This document shows, in pieces, positions 32,366 to 43,522 of a DNA stretch of 64,000 bases. The position numbers and the translations under genes are program-made. Source of the DNA: Massospora cicadina (lineage: Eukaryota > Entomophthoromycota > Entomophthoromycetes > Entomophthorales > Entomophthoraceae). Every line of letters starts with the position of its first letter. Position 1 is the first letter of the stretch. A model generated the notes under the pieces. It saw only the letters and a program-made list of their open reading frames with translations, was not told the DNA's origin and made no database searches. The stretch spans positions 103,283 to 167,282 of the forward strand of contig JAKSZP010006720.1 of NCBI GenBank assembly GCA_022478985.1, written 5' to 3'.

Positions 32366-32572
32366 CAGTGCACTGAACTTATCCGCACCACAAAAAATTC
32401 GTCCAACGTCAGGAAAACAAAAAGTGAAGGCCAAAGCCAATGTGACTCTTTCCACAAAAATTAACAAAAACCCAGATAGCATTGCTGCTAATACCCATGC
32501 TGCTGTGAAAGCCCGTGGGGACCTGGAAGAGGCTGGTGGGCCCAGGGGCCCACCCCTTGCACCTAAGGTGCG

Positions 32573-33370
32573 ATGGGGGAAACCTTCACTCTAGGGACAC
32601 TGAATATCGCTGGACTTAAGGCCTCCCCGTCCCGGGCTAGGAAACTGAGTTTTTTACAAAACAATTTACCTGTGGATATCCTGGCCATCCAGGAAACCCA
32701 CTGTCCACGATGTTCCGAGGAAGCTTGGAAAACAATGCTCCTACCATCCCTATCCTTTTGGTCAAATCACTGTGGGGTGCTAATTTGGAAAAACAATTTT
32801 TTCAAATTTACATCTTCAGAAACATTCCTAAATAGCCAAGTGCTCGTTGTCACCTTCTCATGGGCCGATGTTGCACACACAATTGTCAACATTTACGTTC
32901 CAAACGGTGCACAAGAGCGTCAGGAATTTTTCTCGTCGGTCAAATCCCTCCTGCTACCCCCCAATTCTTTCCTTATTGGCGGCATGAATTGTTGGCTAAC
33001 CTCACCAATGGACCGGTGGCCGCCCTCACCCCACGCCCCACAGGGTCACGTAGAACTACGCGTTCTAAAAGTCACCCTTAGTTCAATGGATGCGCTGCCA
33101 TAACATGCCCCACTGCTCGAAAACATGACATGTCCCCACGTCCACAACGGCCAATTAAGGTCCATGACCTGCATTGACCTTATTCTAGTGCTGGCGAAAT
33201 TCCAACCCCACATCTCCCACTTCAAAACAACAAAAATGGAATTCTCCGACCACCAACTGGTCTCAATAACATACCACTTACCCGTCACAGTTGCAAAGGC
33301 CCCACATTGGTGCAAAATCTGCCCCCAGAGCTCGCGTCGCCAGGATTTTCCACGTGGGTGGAAGAGGTAA
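32573..33370 (+). pseudogene. LINE1 ORF2 endonuclease domain
   Basis: AP-type endonuclease that nicks the target DNA. Motifs: GTLNIAGLKA (first Asn), AIQETHCP (catalytic Glu), NIYVPNG, GGMNCW where the family has GDFN, and SDHQLVSI near the end. ORF2 starts at ATG 32573, about 210 bases after the ORF1 stop. The first frame is open to 33103, then a shift continues 33125-33370. The loss of Asp in GDFN and the stop would disable it. LINE2 shows the same domain at 36747-36998. Confidence 0.87.
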
Positions 33371-35100
33371 CTTTGGCAAAATCGTTTGTTGCACTGTTTT
33401 GCGCGGACCCCATTTCCACATGGGCAACTTTCAAAGATGACACCATCCGCCACTATCGCCATCTCTCATCCAGATGCTCATGAGCCACATTGGTGGTTAT
33501 ATCGCGCGTGCTGGTGGAATTGGCCCACTTGGAGTCCAACATTCCAGCCTCAGGATATAGCCCTGCATGGGGCCAGAAGTGGGCGGAGGCAGCCGCCCAC
33601 CTCAACGCACTTGAATGGCAACACAAACATTGGGTTTGTGTCCAATACAGGGCCACACGCATCACTAAAGGTGACAAGTGCACCGCATACTTCTTCAAAA
33701 AAATTTTGCACCACGTTAGAGAATGGCCTGCACACAGGTGCGAAGATCAGATAATTCTATTGTGGACACACTGGCTGAAGTGGCAATCGAAACGCAAAGA
33801 TATTACTCCAAGTTATTTTGAGCCAAACCAATTCAGCTGGCCGAAATGGTGGAATTTCTCGACAGAGCTCATATCTGCACCATTTTCCGATACCTGGAAA
33901 TAATGAATTCAATTACTCCTAACGAATTATGGACTACCATTCGCGGTGCACCAAACCAAAAATGCCCAGGCCCAGATGGCATTCCATATGTGTTCTACAA
34001 AAAATATTTTAAATATATATCCCCATTGCTGCTAGCCTCACTCATCCAAAGCCTGTTGGAAATGCACCTCCTACCAGGAGGACATGAGGCCTTTACGGTC
34101 ACACTCTTCAAGAAAGGGGATAGGCTAGACTTAGCCAACTGGCGCCCCATTTCTCTAACAAACACAGACACCAAAATTTAACAAAAATCATGGCTAACCG
34201 TTTAGGGACTATAGCATCTGCCACCATCTCCCCAGAACAATTCAGTTTCATCCCCAGAAGGTCAATTTGGGATAACGTGCACTCTGTGGCTAATGTGTGT
34301 CAGTCCACAGCCTCTGGGGCACTTGTATTCTTGGACCAACAAAAGGCCTATGATAGAGTAAACTGGGAATACCTTAGGGCCTGCCTCCAACAATTCCGCC
34401 TACCTCCCCGCTTCATTAACTGGGTGATGCTGCTCACGGAATCTGCAACAATGGCAGTGCGCGGCCCAGGTTTCCTAACGGAAGTAGTCCGTCCTCAAAG
34501 GGGCCTGTGACAAGGGGACCCCCTGAGCCCACTCTTATACAACTTCAGCCTTGACCCACTACTGCGAAATGTGAATGCCCAACTCACTGGGGTCCATGTG
34601 CCAGGCCAAACCCCAGTCAAGATGATGGCATTTGCAGATGATTGCGTGGTGGGGGTGTCAAATAACAAAGATGCACGCGCGCTTGAAGCCCTCATCCAGG
34701 AATATTCCCAGGTAAGCAACGCGGCACTGAACGCCTCCAAAACCGAAATCATCCTCCTTGGTCGGTTTCAGAACTGCTGGGCCCTAGCAAGTAGTCCCCA
34801 ACCTGGCCCATCTGCTCGCCCACGTCCACGCCTTACTAACTCAAAGCACACCGAACCTTTGGTGCTCCCCTTTGTGCCACGACCTACCATAGGACCGGTA
34901 CGCCATCTGGGCGTGTGGATGGAGGCAGGTGGATACGCGTCAGCAGTAATGGAGTGCCATATACTGGACAACGTGACGAAGCGAATCGCCTCTCTCCAGA
35001 GCCCACCCTACTACCCTCACTGGCAGGGTTGTTCTTGCCAACTCTAAGCTCCTATCCAAAGTCTGGTTCAGAGCCCACGCCATCCCCTTCTCCCCAAGCT
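33371..35100 (+). pseudogene. LINE1 ORF2 reverse transcriptase domain
   Basis: Starts with PGYSPAWGQKW-type linker sequence, then RT motifs PGPDGIPYVFYKKYF (33966-34010), DLANWRPISLTNTD (34125-34170), SFIPRRSIWDNVHS (34240-34285), DQQKAYDRVNWEYL (34330-34375), GDPLSPLLYNFSLD and the active site AFADDCVVGVSNNKDA (34630-34675). The thumb contains RHLGVWMEAGGYA (34900-34935). Frameshifts are near 34185, 34510 and 35040. The catalytic DD is intact. Confidence 0.9.
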
Positions 35101-36338
35101 TCTTCAAATCCCTGTATGCTTTGCTACAAGGTTGGCTTTGGTCAGGCCGCCCTCCACCAGAATGGCTAGAGGTCATGTTTGGCCCTCATCATCATGGTGG
35201 CATGGGCCTACTTGACTTCAAAGCTCATGCCGCCAAGATCCTGGGCACCTGGATTGCGGCCGTCACTGCTCCTACACTCCCATCCCTACACTGGTCCCGC
35301 GCGGCCCGCTCCAACTTCTCCTGAGCCTTGGGCCTCAACAATCCATCAAACCCCCACTCCCTGATGAAATACCTCGCATCACACACATCAGCCACAGGTC
35401 CTCACGGGACCAAAACCCACTACAAACGAATCCTACTCTCCATGCAAAGCACAGAGTGGAGAATTTGTATTAGTGGACATACAACCTGAAGAGGCCGCCC
35501 CTCTCCTCAGTTCACACAAGAGGTACAGGGGCTACCCATCCATGATGGCGTGATACCCATTCGACCCCAAGTCCTATCCAGGGTGGACTACCTGGACATG
35601 ATGGACATCCCTTATTCCACTGAGACCCAAAAGACTATCTGGAAATACGCACACCATCCTCTGTTGCAGCCTCAAGTCCGCTCCCATGTGTGGCTCTGCC
35701 TGAGGCGGGTGTATCGTACAGCTGAGCGCTCTAATGCTTTACACTCATCCTGTGTCGTGTGTGGCCAGTATGGAACGCTGTTTAACCGCCTGGAGAAGTG
35801 CCCCACCTCTAAAGTAATATGGGGCGAAGTCCAACGTCTGCTAGGCCAGGATCAAACACATCCCTTCAGTCTGTCTAGAGATATTTTGCTTCATCAATGG
35901 CCTCCCCCCCCACCCTCCCTCCGTGCTCTGGTGGTTGCAATCGCCATGTGGACTATCCACACGATTGTCTTGGATGCCATCTCTGGATCCATCCCCACCC
36001 TCCCTGAAGCTGTCCACAGATTCCAGTCTCATTTGGTGGATCACTTTCAAGCGTGGATGTTTGGATATCTCCCACCGCGTCGCCAACAGCTGGTCTCCTC
36101 CTGGTTCCTAGTCTGGTTCATCAAATCAGACCCCTTCCTCCACACGTGTTCAATAGTGGCTACGTCCCCTACACACGTTCCCTCCCCCTTCCCATTAGTG
36201 GCGTTCCCGCTGGCAACAAGAGATAGCATCGCTTCTCTGGGGTGCCTCCCCTGGTACTAAGTTTTGTCTCGTCTGAGTCATATTTGGAAGTGTCTGTCCC
36301 ATGGTCGGCCTTCCCCGCAATAAATTTAAATTTAAATT
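35101..36338 (+). pseudogene. LINE1 ORF2 C-terminus and 3' untranslated end
   Basis: An open stretch of 236 codons (35550-36260) follows shifts after the thumb. It holds a Cys motif CVVCGQYGTLFNRLEKC (about 35752-35803), as often seen at LINE C-termini, and VAIAMWTIHTIVLDAISG, conserved in LINE2. The stop is at about 36258. The last 80 bases end with GGTCGGCCTTCCCCGCAATAAATT and a short TTTAAA repeat. The 3' end is shared with LINE2 and N, so it is the likely recognition signal for the RT. Confidence 0.85.
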
Positions 36339-36355
36339 TAAACTTTCTGAGCATA

Positions 36356-37100
36356 TTCTGAATCACCTGGTTGCTTGGGTAGTTGTCTCCGCTGGTTTTT
36401 ATGACAATTAAACTATCTGATGGTCAAAGCTTTGATTTTTGTAGTTTTGAATTTTTGAATTTGGTGATGGAAACTTAATGGTGCGAGTATTAGGTCTTTC
36501 CATGACATAGAGATAAGTGCACCGTTGTGTACATGTGGGCATGTCATGTTTTGTAGTAGGGTGACCTTTTTGGTAGCGGATCATATAGTCCCAGGGTGGT
36601 CTTTAGTACGCGAAGTTACACTTGCCCTTGTGGTATCTCTGTTGTGTATGGCCATCAGTCAGTATCTGGGTTAATCTAGCATTTAATGTCTCCCTGACAA
36701 AAGTGTTTGCTGGAAGATGGAGTTGTGTTAGAGCTGTTAAAAATTCTCATCGATCCAGTGCACAGTTTGGCGCATACACACTGGCTATTGTGTGCAAATC
36801 AGTGTGCCATGAGAAGGTTACAGCTAATATGTTGCCATCAATGAACAAATCTTTATTGAAAAATTTAAAGTTTTGGTTTGCACGTACTATCACCCCACAG
36901 TTTTGCAACCAAAATGATATTGTTGGTAGGAGCATGTTTTCCCATGCCTCCTCCTCTCCCTGTGGACAGTGGGTTTCCTGCACCGCCAGGATATTCACAG
37001 GTGTGTTTCATAAGAGACTCAACTTTTTGGCTCAGGATGTTAAGGCCTTGAGTCCCACTATGTTCAGCGTCCCTATCTCTACTGAGATGCCCGAAGTGCC
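36356..37100 (-). pseudogene. LINE2 ORF2 endonuclease domain
   Basis: The frame 36747-36998 reads NILAVQETHCPQGEEEAW and NCGVIVRANQNFKFFN, then ILAVTFSWHTDLHTIASVYA, aligned with LINE1 positions 32660-32910. The catalytic Glu of QETHCP is kept. Downstream (36356-36746) the domain continues through stops to the LINE1 insertion point. The upstream linker to ORF1 is at 37000-37100. Confidence 0.85.
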
Positions 37101-37459
37101 TCAGGAGCAATTAGTAGGGCCCCCCAGCCCTACTCCCTCGCTCTCATTACTCTACATTGCACCTCTACTGCGGAGAACATAAACATGAATAGGAGTTGGG
37201 GTGTATTCTTCCCCTATTGTTACCGCTGTTTTTGCTCCTCTCTTGCCTTTGTTGGTTTTCAATTTGTCATTGAGGTGCAATTATATGCTCTTATTGGCCA
37301 CATAATTCTCTTGCACATTCCATTGTTGATTATTATTCCCAATTGGTTATGCTCCACAATTTTGGGAGGTGCGCTGAACCCCTGTTTTTCTGCATTTATT
37401 TCCAAATCAGGTTCCACCGTTTTCAATTTTTTTGGATTGGTTGTTTGGTTTTCTGCTGA

Positions 37460-38500
37460 TTTTATTGGTTCATTGATTCAAATTCATCCATGTCTTCCTG
37501 TATCTGTTCCAGTGATATGGATAATTCTGCTGAGGCCTTTGCCTTGGCCATAGCCAGCTTGTGAGATTGTTTGGCCATTTTTTGTTCTTTTGGGGAAATT
37601 GGACAATTATTTTTTATTGCCCATGTTCTCCCCAGTTGAATGCTTATGTGGTATCTTGATTTTAGCGTACTCTGAGTCATCTTTGCCCATTTCCTCCTCA
37701 AAGAATTCCATTTCTTTAGGCCTTCTTTTATGTGTCAAGCATGAATCTTGTGCCCAAAGTCCTGGCAGTGGTTACATATGGGGTGCGCTCTCTACTGTTG
37801 CGTGGAGCAGTTGGGATTTTTACCATTAATAGTGAAGAATGCAATGTGGGGTATTTGTGATATCCTTCACTACCTACTGGTTCATGGAAATAATTGATTG
37901 CCTTCCCAGTGCTAAGGGTTGGCATCAAATGGATCCTTTGCTCTTGAATTGTTTAATTTCTCCATAGGCTTCCAAGCCTTCTCAGAGATGTTGTTTGACT
38001 ACTGTGCATGCTAGTGTAGTCGGAAGGTAGTTGAAAATTATAAACATATCTTTTGACTCTGACCAACGTGTGCATTTGGCTATTACCAAATTCTGTCCGT
38101 TGGGAAGGTTGTTTACCACTCTGACCTTTGCTGCTTCATTTGCTTCTTCCGCGGTTTTGGACTTAAGGTCTACCCTCCTTTGTGGATAGTATGAATTGGT
38201 AATTTCACTGCATGTGGGAAAAATTTAGATTGGACTTTGCTAGACTTTTCCACATTGTCAGTGTTTCTACGCCCAGGAAAACTCGTATCTTGTATTTCAC
38301 CAATGACAGTAGTTGCAAGTGGGATACTTCCATTTAACTGCAGTATTTTACCAAAAAATTCACAAAACCTGCAGGGGTGCACCACCTTGGATTTCTTGTT
38401 TTTACTGATATTGTTTGTAACTGTGCACTTGGTACCTTTGGGCGGTGCAGTCCAGGTCCGCTGCCCTTTACCGCGTTTGCCCAACTTTTTACTTTATTAT
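37460..38500 (-). pseudogene. LINE2 ORF1
   Basis: Starts near 38484 with a basic N-terminus (MGKRGKGQRTW) and includes VVHPCRFCEFFGKILQLNGS. Further on there is the segment ATTVIGEIQDTSFPGRRN, which aligns loosely with the LINE1 GEIHSFKNP region in layout. A zinc-knuckle remnant CNHCQDFGHKIHA is found at about 37735-37775, with the last Cys codon turned into TGA. A Lys- and Ala-rich coiled segment (KLAMAKAKASAELSISLEQI) follows at 37500-37570. Many frameshifts. Confidence 0.75.
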
Positions 38501-38554
38501 TCATACTCATATCTCCTAGAATTGATTATCAAAATTGTACTCTTTGAATCAATA

Positions 38555-38591
38555 TATATTACTAAAAGTGATAGTAATCAGAAAGAAAAGT
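38555..38591 (-). other. LINE2 5' end with hairpin
   Basis: On the minus strand the element starts ACTTTTCTTTCTG, then ATTACTA, a 7-base loop TCACTTT, and TAGTAAT. The 7-bp stem lies at 38558-38564 and 38572-38578. Confidence 0.65.
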
Positions 38592-38611
38592 AAATTTATC
38601 CAACCTCTCAT

Positions 38612-39720
38612 GGGATTCTTGATTGTATAGTTGTCAATGCCTGTTTTCTCAATCACCTCAAACAGACCAATACAGATTCTGGCCAGCTTGTGTTTCTGAT
38701 CAAACCCATGCTGGTAATGAAATAAAACCATATCTAAAACTTAGAACTTAGTGAGTTCACTACACCATACTTTATCAGTGGCCTGAGCCTTAATCTTCTT
38801 GGCTAAACTGCACTAGTATTCTTCAGTTTGTAGTTTGATCAGCATGTCCACTATATTAATTAAAAACTGGTGTGGACACATTCCATTAGTATCCTCTACA
38901 TAGGAATAGAGCAGCGCCAGAAAAGCTGGGTGTCGTCCATACAATAATTAAAAAGGATCTTTCCCTCTGGTGGAATGGTAGCTTAGTTATAAGTGAAAAT
39001 GAAGTATTAAGGAGGGAAGTCCAATCAGAAGGTGATCCATCACCAACTTCAAGAGTATGGTCGTTAAAGTACAATTAACTCTCTCAATCATTCCATTAGA
39101 TTCTGGGTAATATGAGGTCATCAAAACCCTGCGGATGCCCATCAATTTGTTGAGCTTAGGTATTTGTGTGAGGTGAAGTTTGTTCCGTTGACAGTAAAGA
39201 TGAACTGGGGACAACCATGTCACTGAATTATACATTCCATAATAACTTAGACACTGTGAGCACACACAAATCGCGTATTGCCTGCGCCTCACAATACCTG
39301 GTCAAGTGGTTAATTGTTACCAGTATGTATTTGGACCAATTTGTCCCTGTTGGCAAGGGACCTATGACATCAATTGAAATGGTGTGCCAGGTGAAGTGCA
39401 GCTTCACTACCTGGTATGAAGTCTTTTAGAAAAATGGATTTTCCACCCGGAACTGGTGGCAGCAGAAAACTGTCTCAAGAACGTCAAAGTTCATGATTTC
39501 TCATTAGTACCGTGGTCACAGCAATTACAGGGTCTTACATACTCCACCATGTCCAATAACTTGGTGTGCGCTCATAATAATAGTTGGGCGGGTGGAAGGT
39601 CTTGGGATATTCACAGTAGTGTCCCCTATCCACTTTTACAATTCCCCGCTTTTCTGAAACATATTGACCCTGATTTCATCTAGTACCTTGATAGCTTGAG
39701 GTAGCTCAGTGTCATATTTC
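38612..39720 (-). pseudogene. Element H integrase
   Basis: The C-terminal domain (38612-38731) reads LARICIGLFEVIEKTGIDNY and is cut by LINE2. The core has HLYCQRNKLHLTQIPKLNKL around the decayed second site and YYPESNGMIERVNCTLTTIL with the third catalytic Glu intact (about 39065-39110). The first site, near VIDVIGPLPTG, is at about 39350-39375. The N-terminal zinc region is at about 39440-39480. Same family as F and G; heavily mutated. Confidence 0.82.
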
Positions 39721-39759
39721 ACACTGAGCATTTTGTCATATATTATGTCAGTTAAATCC

Positions 39760-40805
39760 GCCATAACTGCAATTAAAGGCAATCTTGATAAGCAATCGGC
39801 GTTTTGGTGTTTTTCTCCAGGTCAGTGAAGGTTTTTAAGTTGTAAGCTTGCAGCTTAAGAGCCCATCGAGCTACCCACTCCTCAGGCTCTCTTAGATTCT
39901 ACAACCAGCGCAACGATGCATGATCCATTATGATCTAAATCTTACTCCATGTATTTAAACTTAAAATTTCTTATATTCATATTCACTGCTAAGCACTCCC
40001 ACTCGTTATGATGTAATTACGTTAATGGCAATTCAAGCTACAACTGCAGTATGCCATGGAGTGTTCCTCCCCCTCATTGTCCTTCTGAGACAGGACTGCC
40101 CCAACAGCGGAAAGGGAAACATCCTTCTGTACAATAAATTGTTTCTTGAAATTAGGGTACATAACCTGGGCGCACTGATTAGTGCATTTTGAAGTGTATC
40201 AAAGGCGCATTGGCGCCGTTCCATCCATTTAAATGTGGCATCCTTCTTTAATAGCTCAAACAGCAGACCTCCAATTCAACTGAAATTGAGTATAAAAACG
40301 GTGGTAATAATGCACCATCCCAAAAACACCTGAATGTCCCGCTTACTAGTTGGTATAATCATCTTCTTGATAGCCTCCGTCTTGGCTGGTTGGGGTCTCA
40401 GCCCAGTTGCATCCACCATAAAACTAAAGTACTCTAGCTGATCATTGAAAAAGTAATATTTCTGGGGCTTGGTCTAGATATTGGCCTCAGCCAGACAGCA
40501 GAATACCTCTTCCAAATGGATGAGGTGCTCAAAGAACATGCAGGAGAAGATGTTAATATCATTGAGGAAACAAGTACTCATGACAGCTTCAAGTCTCCCA
40601 GAATGGTGTCCATTGCTCGTTGGAATGTAGCCGGGGCGTTATACAGCCCTTGCAGCATATGAGTCAGTTGTAAAAGGCCTTTGGGTGTGATTACAGCTCA
40701 TTTTCCCTGTTCCACCACAGGCAACTCGATTTGCTAATAACTGAATACCAAATCCATTTACAAGAAATAGCAAGCTCCGCCTAAATGATCCAGTGCATCA
40801 TCAAT
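39760..40805 (-). pseudogene. Element H RNase H and C-terminal RT
   Basis: RNase H occupies about 39780-40170, with KQFIVQKDVSLSAVGAVLSQ-like text around 40080-40140 and the WLVEPRE/DHASLRW region near 39890-39930. The connection is at 40180-40330. RT palm: LQGLYNAPATFQRAMDTILG (about 40590-40650), then the active site as FLNDINIFS where the family has YLDDINVFS, so one catalytic Asp is now Asn. The frame breaks at WIDDALDHLGG, where J is inserted (40811), and continues at 49517. Confidence 0.82.
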
Positions 40806-40810
40806 CCACA

Positions 40811-41966
40811 TGTAAAAATTTACTTCAAGTTGATTATCAGTCATCAAACCAGTAACCTTTTTACTATACAGGTTTGATTTCCTAGTGCACTCACGTTGTA
40901 TAGATTTTATTATCCAATAATAGTATGGAGACTATTACCCATAGTTGAGTTCAAACTATTGTTAGGCCCAACGCTTTAGTCAGTACTTCTGATTAAATAC
41001 TTCAAGTCATTCTCGTAGGGATTCGTTCCCTGTATTACTGTCCACCCAATCTTCGTCATGATCTCCTGATGACAGTCTCCTTCAGCCCAACACACAGTCA
41101 GCAGCTATCCCTTCTTGTGGTTCCCTTCATCACTAGATCCTCGCTCAGATCTCTACTCTTCTCTCTGAGAGTCTTCCAATTATTGCCTTCTGCAATAATA
41201 TCCTTGAGATGTAACTTTACACTGGATGCTGATAGTCTAACTATAATCAAATTGATAATATTACTAATAATACTGTTTATATGTCTGTTAATATGTGTTT
41301 TCAATGTGGGGTTTTTCAATGTTTTTTATTAGAGTGAATCCTAGGGAATTATATAATAGGGGATTCGGCCATCTAACCCTCAGTTGACACCTCTTCAATA
41401 AAATGGCAGCCATTGCCATTATACACCCTTCCTAGTCTTGGCAGTGATGGTCTTCCCCATCCTGGCTAGGATTCTGTCATTGTACATCCTTGAGACCTCA
41501 AGTGGAAAGAGTCAGAAATGTGTCCCTAATGTTTTCCTCTTGATCCAAGCGAACCAACCATAATTGGCTAGTGACCTGCTTAGGTAATGGGACTTTTTAC
41601 CCATTATGGCAGGTCACTTCACCAACCAATCAATTTACTAGTTGCAGATAGCATCACTCGCCTTACAACACACTATTCATTCCCAATCAGTCGGTGATGA
41701 TACCTGACCAATACCAATTGGTACACCTGATAGTTAATCACTATCAGATGTCCCTATTTCGTCATTCACTCTGCCCAATGAGATATTAGTTATTCATCCG
41801 GATTGATCCCTGATGGTTATGACCAGGCGAATATTCCAAAATCCCCCAAACATAGTTCCTCTTAAATTTGGGCCAACCGATTTCTGATTCACTTCGCCTT
41901 AGGGAATTTTCCCCTAGCGACACCAGGTAATCTAGAAGGCTGGGAATATGGACAAAGATCCCAACA
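40811..41966 (-). repeat. Element J 3' LTR
   Basis: 1156 bases from TGTAAAAATTTAC to CCCAACA. Next to it on the right is the minus-strand polypurine tract AGAGGGGGGATG (41967-41978). Closely similar to 48362-49511. Confidence 0.92.
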
Positions 41967-41978
41967 CATCCCCCCTCT

Positions 41979-42549
41979 TGCCTATTTTATCAGCGAGAAA
42001 CGGACCGGGGCATGAGAACACCACTTCAAACACCTGGTCAAATACTTCATTGGTTCAAACGGAGTACATTCATCAATACTTAACACTGCTCAGGACGACC
42101 TTCAGCATATGGCGTTCCTCCTCTTCCTCCTTGCTACCGCCTAACCATAGCGCGGTCCCCATGACCTTCTGTCATGCTGGGCTGATTGATTTACTTGTGA
42201 TGATATTAATCTCAGGATCCAGTTTTCCCCCCATCAGGGCATATGACCCATTATCATATTCAGGAATCTTGGTCCGACATCTTTGAATTCCTGATTCTCT
42301 TTTCATCCTAGACAGGAGACTCTTGCCGTCAATAATCATTTCATGGCTAAATTAAGAGTACTTATTTCTATTCACCCTCGTTATTTCACTCATAACCTCT
42401 TGGCTGTAAGTCATTCTTGATTCTTCCCTTGGAAAGCTTATCTCATTAATTTTGAGATTAATTTCCCCGAAATTGGAGCCTAATGGATTATAGAGTGCAT
42501 AATGTCAACTTCTATAGAAGTCCAACATCCCCCCTCTAGTCTTGCTCAT
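41979..42549. other. Non-coding tail of J between polypurine tract and antisense gene
   Basis: No coherent frame. The same stretch in K (62610-63173) is similar. It precedes the start of the plus-strand gene, so it may hold that gene's promoter; no specific element is claimed. Confidence 0.5.
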
Positions 42550-43522
42550 ATGTCAAATTCAGAATCTCGCTACCAGCAGCTTCTTAACAGTCTGTCTGAT
42601 CCGGACCTCTGCCTCTTTCAGCAGATGAGGTTGGGATGCTCGATGGAACCTCTTCTTTGGTCCCCCCAGGACTCATACGCCTAGTCTGGCACAAGGGCTA
42701 GCCCTTCTGTCAAATTACTGGAAACAGTAATCAATCCCTCCAAAACCAGTATGGCCATAGTTTCAAACAACTCTTGGCCAACTCTTCCTTTAAAGTTGAT
42801 TCCCAAGTTGGACAACGAAACCCTCCTGGATTTGGCTCCTTTTGCTGATGCTCTGAACATCATCATCGATGCTCCAGAGATCATGATGGTCACTCTAGGT
42901 CATTTGTTCTTGCTGGGTCAGACTTGCTCCCTGAGTTCCTCTTCCAACTCATTCAATTCTACAAATCCGCTGTGCTGGTTTCTGAGCTTTCAATTGGGAA
43001 CAGCATACACTTTGAGCTCCCCTACACTGAATTCTGGCCCAAGTCACCGAGGCGTTGACATTAGCGCTAAATCCCTCTTATCTGGACAACCTTCTGGATT
43101 GGGATACTGCTGCTTATGCTCTCCACTTTGCTGGACAAGTCCTTTGAAGTTGGTCAACGTAGCTTCCAGCCTAGCCTGGCTTCCATCAGTCTTTCAGCTG
43201 AAGCTTCTGTGAAGCCCATAGTCATAATCTGCAGGATGCAATCTGCTCTCTGAACAACTACCTCTTCTCCAGAGCTTCTCATCACTATCTTCTGTTTATA
43301 GCGTTAATCAGAGGCATGATTTGACAACCCCTCTCAAGTATCCCTTCCTTGCTGCCAGCTCACATGTCCGGTGTTCTTGATGAAGCCCATTGGCAGGCAC
43401 TCAAGACAAATTTTCTGTCTCCAGTGCCTTATCAAGATTACTTGAAGTTATTTGCCAATTGCCTCTTTCTCTATTGCTATTTTCCTCCCCGCTCCAGAAA
43501 TTTTGCAATTGGCTTCTTCTGA
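42550..43522 (+). CDS. Antisense accessory protein of element J (unknown function)
   Basis: A gene on the strand opposite to gag-pol, about 324 codons with three shifts. It starts MSNSESRYQQLLNSLSDPDL, passes LIPKLDNETLLDLAPFADAL and NIIIDAPEIM, then (other frame) LNPSYLDNLLDWDTAAYALH, SFCEAHSHNLQDAI and HMSGVLDEAHWQALKTNFLS, to a stop at 43520. Element K carries the same protein from 63174 with conservative changes and many third-position differences, so the plus-strand frame was under selection. No known domain is recognised. Antisense genes between integrase and 3' LTR are known in some plant gypsy elements. In J itself shifts may have disabled it. Confidence 0.7.

Larger units (their letters stand above)
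31059..36338 (+). mobile_element. LINE1: full-length non-LTR retrotransposon
   Basis: 5280 bases between perfect 17-bp duplications, inside LINE2. Order: short 5' leader with hairpin, ORF1 with CCHC knuckle, ORF2 with AP-type endonuclease and RT, C-terminal Cys motif, short 3' leader ending CCCCGCAATAAATTTAAATT. The tail is a TTTAAA repeat and not a plain poly(A). Both ORFs have a few frameshifts or stops. It is the best preserved coding element of the window after H and C fragments. Confidence 0.93.
27319..38595 (-). mobile_element. LINE2: old full-length LINE inserted in H integrase
   Basis: Minus-strand non-LTR retrotransposon in three blocks: 36356-38595 (5' end, ORF1, endonuclease), 28619-31058 (RT) and 27319-27883 (C-terminus, 3' end). 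It is split by LINE1 and by solo LTR M. Target duplication 27303-27318 against 38596-38611 matches at 13 of 16 bases, and the H integrase tail continues across it (IKNPMRGW). With the insertions removed it is about 5.25 kb, the same length as LINE1. Many stops; much older than LINE1, since LINE1 lies inside it. Confidence 0.9.

Noticed and set aside
36169..36366. Minus-strand frame with a KFKFKF repeat
   Set aside because: It is the reverse reading of the TTTAAA repeat at the LINE1 3' end.
41098..41319. Frames inside the J LTRs
   Set aside because: Short, AT-rich, and not shared in K.
42681..42893. Minus-strand frame in J as an extra sense gene
   Set aside because: K does not keep it at the protein level as well as the plus-strand frame; third-position changes fit the plus strand.
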